DNA from: Massilia sp. PDC64
GTDB lineage: Bacteria > Pseudomonadota > Gammaproteobacteria > Burkholderiales > Burkholderiaceae_D
Length of the DNA stretch: 64,000 bases
Assembly (NCBI RefSeq): GCF_900101265.1
Contig: NZ_FMZS01000006.1
Coordinates: 62,001 to 126,000, forward strand
Reading direction: 5' to 3'
Shown one piece after another: positions 61,550 through 64,000 of the stretch (its first letter is position 1; every line of letters starts with the position of its first letter). The notes beneath the pieces are model-generated. The model was not told the DNA's origin and made no database searches. It saw only the letters and a program-made list of their open reading frames with translations. Made by a program: the position numbers and the translations under genes.

Positions 61550-63052
61550 ATGAAACAGACGCTGCAACTCAAGACCTCACAGCACCTAGCACTGACGCCG
61601 CAACTCCAGCAGTCGATCCGCCTGCTGCAGCTGTCCACGCTCGAACTGCACCAGGAGATCGAGCAGGTCCTGAGCGAGAACCCGCTGCTCGAACGGCTCG
61701 ACGATCCGCTCGACCGCTCCGTGCGCCTGCTGGCCGACGGCGCCATCAACAGTGCCCCGCCGTCATCGCAGGCCGGCGAGGCGCCGGCCGCGCAAGGCAA
61801 TGGCGAAGAAGGCGGCGGTGCGTCCGCCGAGACCGGCAATGGCGAAGGGGGTGATGCCGGCGGCGACAGCGGAGAAGGCGGCGGCGAAGGCGGCGAGGAC
61901 TGGGGCGAATATGGACGCAGCGGCAGCGGCGGCGGCGACGACGAGGACGGCCGCCCGCAACTGGAAGCGAGCCCCGTCACCCTGCGCGAGCACCTGATGG
62001 AACAGGTGCGCCTGACGTGCTGCGCGGCGCGCGACTGCGCGCTCGTGGAACTCGTCGTCGATGCGCTGGACGACAACGGCTACCTGGAAGAACCGCTGGA
62101 AGAGATCCACGCGCGCCTGCCGGAAGAACTGGAGATCGAGTTCGACGAATTGCGCACGGCGCTCGCCCTCGTGCAAAGCATGGACCCGCCCGGCGTGGGC
62201 GCGCGCAGCGCGGCGGAGTGCCTGGCCCTGCAGATCCGGCGCATGCCCGGCGTGCCGCTCGTCACGCGGCGCATGGCCCTCGTCATCGTCGAAAAATACC
62301 TGACGTGGTTCGCGCAGCGCGAATTCAACAAGCTGAAGAAGGCGCTCGATTGCGACGACGAAGACCTGCGCGAAGCCCAGGCTGTCATCCGCCAGTGCAA
62401 TCCGCATCCGGGCGCGGCGTTCGCATCGGACGTGTCGGACTTCGTCGTGCCGGACGTGATCGTGCGCCGCGCGAAGGATGGCTGGAGCGTGCAGCTGAAT
62501 CCGGAAGTGATGCCGCGCCTGCGCGTGAACAGCCTGTACGCGTCGCTGATGAAGCAGGGCAAATCGGAAACGCAGTTGAATGCGCAGTTGCAGGAAGCCA
62601 AGTGGCTCATCAAGAACATGCGCCAGCGCTTCGACACGATCCTGCGTGTAGCTCAGGCAATTGTGGATCGGCAGCGCAACTTTTTTTCCCATGGCGCAGT
62701 CGCTATGCGGCCCCTTGTTTTACGTGAGATAGCTGATACACTAGGTCTACACGAGAGCACAATTTCTCGAGTCACAACTCAGAAATATATGCTGACCCCG
62801 CACGGCATGTTCGAGTTGAAGTATTTCTTCGGGAGTCACGTTGCCACCGAAGCGGGAGGCGAAGCATCGTCGACGGCAATACGGGCCCTCATCGTACAAC
62901 TCACAGGAGCAGAAGACCCCAAGAATCCATTATCCGACAGCAAGATCGCGGAGATGCTAGGGGAACAGGGGATGGTCATCGCGCGACGCACGGTCGCAAA
63001 ATACCGTGAGGCGCTGAAAATCCCGCCCGTCAGTCTCCGCAAATCCTTGTAA
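61550..63052 (+). CDS. rpoN: RNA polymerase sigma-54 factor
   Basis: A 500-residue sigma-54. Region I is Gln/Leu-rich ([29 protein letters not shown], in part), and the RpoN box [10 protein letters not shown] is at 478-487. Between them, residues about 80-145 form an unusually long acidic, Gly-rich linker (region II) with almost no hydrophobic residues. The core-binding and -24/-12 recognition domains follow. It starts two bases after lptB. Sigma-54 controls genes for nitrogen use, motility and others elsewhere in the genome. Confidence 0.97.
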   Translation: MKQTLQLKTSQHLALTPQLQQSIRLLQLSTLELHQEIEQVLSENPLLERLDDPLDRSVRLLADGAINSAPPSSQAGEAPAAQGNGEEGGGASAETGNGEGGDAGGDSGEGGGEGGEDWGEYGRSGSGGGDDEDGRPQLEASPVTLREHLMEQVRLTCCAARDCALVELVVDALDDNGYLEEPLEEIHARLPEELEIEFDELRTALALVQSMDPPGVGARSAAECLALQIRRMPGVPLVTRRMALVIVEKYLTWFAQREFNKLKKALDCDDEDLREAQAVIRQCNPHPGAAFASDVSDFVVPDVIVRRAKDGWSVQLNPEVMPRLRVNSLYASLMKQGKSETQLNAQLQEAKWLIKNMRQRFDTILRVAQAIVDRQRNFFSHGAVAMRPLVLREIADTLGLHESTISRVTTQKYMLTPHGMFELKYFFGSHVATEAGGEASSTAIRALIVQLTGAEDPKNPLSDSKIAEMLGEQGMVIARRTVAKYREALKIPPVSLRKSL

Positions 63053-63115
63053 CAAACACTGCCCCATTGCGCTGGATGCGCGCACGGCAGGCAGTGCATC
63101 TTCAAAGGAGTGTGT

Positions 63116-63475
63116 ATGAATCTCACAATCAGCGGACATCATCTCGATGTAACTCCAGCAATCCGAGAATACGTACAGAACAAGCTCGAACGCATCACCC
63201 GTCATTTCGATCAAGTGATCGATTCCCACGTCATCCTCTGCATCGACAATCTCACCGAGAAAGAAAAACGCCAGAAAGCCGAGATCAACCTGCGGGTCGC
63301 AGGCAAGATCGTCCATGTCGCGAGTGCCGCGCACGATCTGTATGCCGCGATCGACATGTTGATGGATCGCCTGGACCGCCAGGTCGTCAAGTACAAGCAA
63401 ATGCTCAAGGATCATGACAACGCGTGTATCAAGCGCATGTCCGAAGGAGGAGAGGAAGCTGCCGCCGCGGCGTGA
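63116..63475 (+). CDS. hpf: Ribosome hibernation-promoting factor (short HPF/YfiA family)
   Basis: A 119-residue protein that binds the 30S subunit in stationary phase and promotes ribosome dimerisation. It starts MNLTISGHHLDVTPAIREYV and has the segments NKLERITRHFDQ and KADINLRV-like AEINLRVAGKIVHV. The length fits the short form. ATG 63116 follows AAAGGAG; an ATG-like extension to 63110 is discarded. It follows rpoN, the usual order. Confidence 0.95.
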   Translation: MNLTISGHHLDVTPAIREYVQNKLERITRHFDQVIDSHVILCIDNLTEKEKRQKAEINLRVAGKIVHVASAAHDLYAAIDMLMDRLDRQVVKYKQMLKDHDNACIKRMSEGGEEAAAAA

Positions 63476-63505
63476 TTAACGCGCGAACCGCAGCACCACG
63501 GAGCG

Positions 63506-63535
63506 AAGGGCGCATCGGCGCCCTTTTCGTTTTTA
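63506..63535 (+). terminator. Terminator after hpf
   Basis: AAGGGCGC (63506-63513) pairs with GCGCCCTT (63518-63525) around ATCG, followed by TTCG and a T5 run. It ends the kdsD-hpf operon. Confidence 0.85.
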
Positions 63536-63578
63536 TGGGCGCTACAATGTGTCTCTGATTATTTCAATAACAAGAGAC

Positions 63579-64000
63579 ATGACCGACTACGTTCTGACCC
63601 GCGTCGCCAACCGCACCGGCATCATCACCCTGGATCGCCCGAAGGCGCTGAACTCGCTGTCGCTGGACATGGTCCGCGCGCTCACCGCCACGCTGCTCGC
63701 GTGGCGCGACGATGCAGCGATCGATGCCGTCGTCATCGGGAGCACGAGCGAGAAAGCCTTGTGCGCCGGCGGCGACATCCGCTTTTTCCACGAGGCCGGC
63801 CGCGCCACGCCGCAGACGGGCAGCTCGCTGCTGGAAGATTTCTTTACCGAGGAATACGCGCTCAACCACCTGATTCACTTTTATCCGAAGCCGTATATCT
63901 CCCTGATGGACGGCGTCGTGATGGGCGGCGGCATGGGCATCGCCCAGGGCGGGCCGGACTGCGGCCTGCGCATCGTGACGGAACGCTCCAGGATCGCCAT
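63579..64000 (+). CDS. Enoyl-CoA hydratase/isomerase, 3-hydroxyisobutyryl-CoA hydrolase-like (partial)
   Basis: Only the first 140 codons are inside the window. The crotonase fold is shown by GIITLDRPKALNSLSLDMV, the CoA-binding/oxyanion block LCAGGDIRFF and GGGMGIAQGG. The YPKPYISLMDGVVMGGG pattern and the ECH_2-like layout favour a 3-hydroxyisobutyryl-CoA hydrolase (valine breakdown) over a plain hydratase, but the deciding catalytic residues lie beyond base 64000. ATG 63579 follows AAGAGA. It has its own promoter region after the hpf terminator. Confidence 0.8.
   Translation, partial: MTDYVLTRVANRTGIITLDRPKALNSLSLDMVRALTATLLAWRDDAAIDAVVIGSTSEKALCAGGDIRFFHEAGRATPQTGSSLLEDFFTEEYALNHLIHFYPKPYISLMDGVVMGGGMGIAQGGPDCGLRIVTERSRIA

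Overview
The window is high-GC chromosomal DNA of a Gram-negative betaproteobacterium, most likely Oxalobacteraceae (a Massilia/Telluria/Duganella-like genome). The evidence is the housekeeping order lolB-ispE-tRNA-Gln-prs-rplY-pth at the left, kdsD-kdsC-lptC-lptA-lptB-rpoN-hpf at the right, dense coding, TonB receptors, outer-membrane lipoprotein and lipopolysaccharide transport genes, and many secreted proteins. The taxonomic placement is an inference; no rRNA gene is present.

Layout. 0-6.4 kb: core genes (lolB end, ispE, tRNA-Gln, prs, rplY, pth), interrupted after rplY by a secreted alpha/beta-hydrolase and a degenerate HD-GYP/LuxR regulator broken by an in-frame TGA. 6.5-23.9 kb: a locus for using an acidic polysaccharide. 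It holds two PL8 lyases, a secreted beta-helix protein, a GH88 unsaturated glucuronyl hydrolase, a GH105-DUF4861 protein, a LacI regulator, a TonB receptor and two MFS carriers. Eight copies of a TGATAACGTTA-type palindrome in its promoters tie most of it into one LacI regulon. 24-29.5 kb: an intact paralogue of the broken HD-GYP/LuxR regulator, a cold-shock protein, a GNAT enzyme, a DUF3857 transglutaminase-like protein and a patatin, then ychF. 30.7-34.8 kb: a possible L,D-transpeptidase/partner pair, and a GMC oxidoreductase with a c-type haem protein. 35-39 kb: two divergent secreted phosphatases sharing a promoter with a Pho box. 39.1-43.7 kb: thiCSGDE under a TPP riboswitch. 43.8-51.7 kb: a MOSC protein, then a GntR-led operon coding for an AprA-like flavoprotein, a 2[4Fe-4S] ferredoxin, an NMT1/SsuA-type ABC importer, a HEAT-repeat protein and a DUF971 protein. 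51.9-55.8 kb: an esterase, a DUF484-GGDEF diguanylate cyclase, a MocR regulator and a LysE exporter. 55.9-64 kb: a Kef antiporter, Kdo synthesis and LPS transport genes, rpoN, hpf and the start of an enoyl-CoA hydratase/HIBCH-type gene.

How the parts work together. In the polysaccharide locus, secreted lyases would cut a uronate-containing polymer into unsaturated oligosaccharides, the TonB receptor would carry these across the outer membrane, GH88/GH105 would remove the unsaturated uronate, MFS carriers would import the sugars, and the LacI protein would sense a breakdown product. No sulfatase gene is present, which favours an unsulfated substrate such as hyaluronan, glucuronan or xanthan-like material. 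The flavoprotein/ferredoxin/ABC/HEAT/DUF971 operon is the least explained system and the best candidate for undescribed biochemistry: it looks like an imported small molecule plus a dedicated redox pair and maturation factors.
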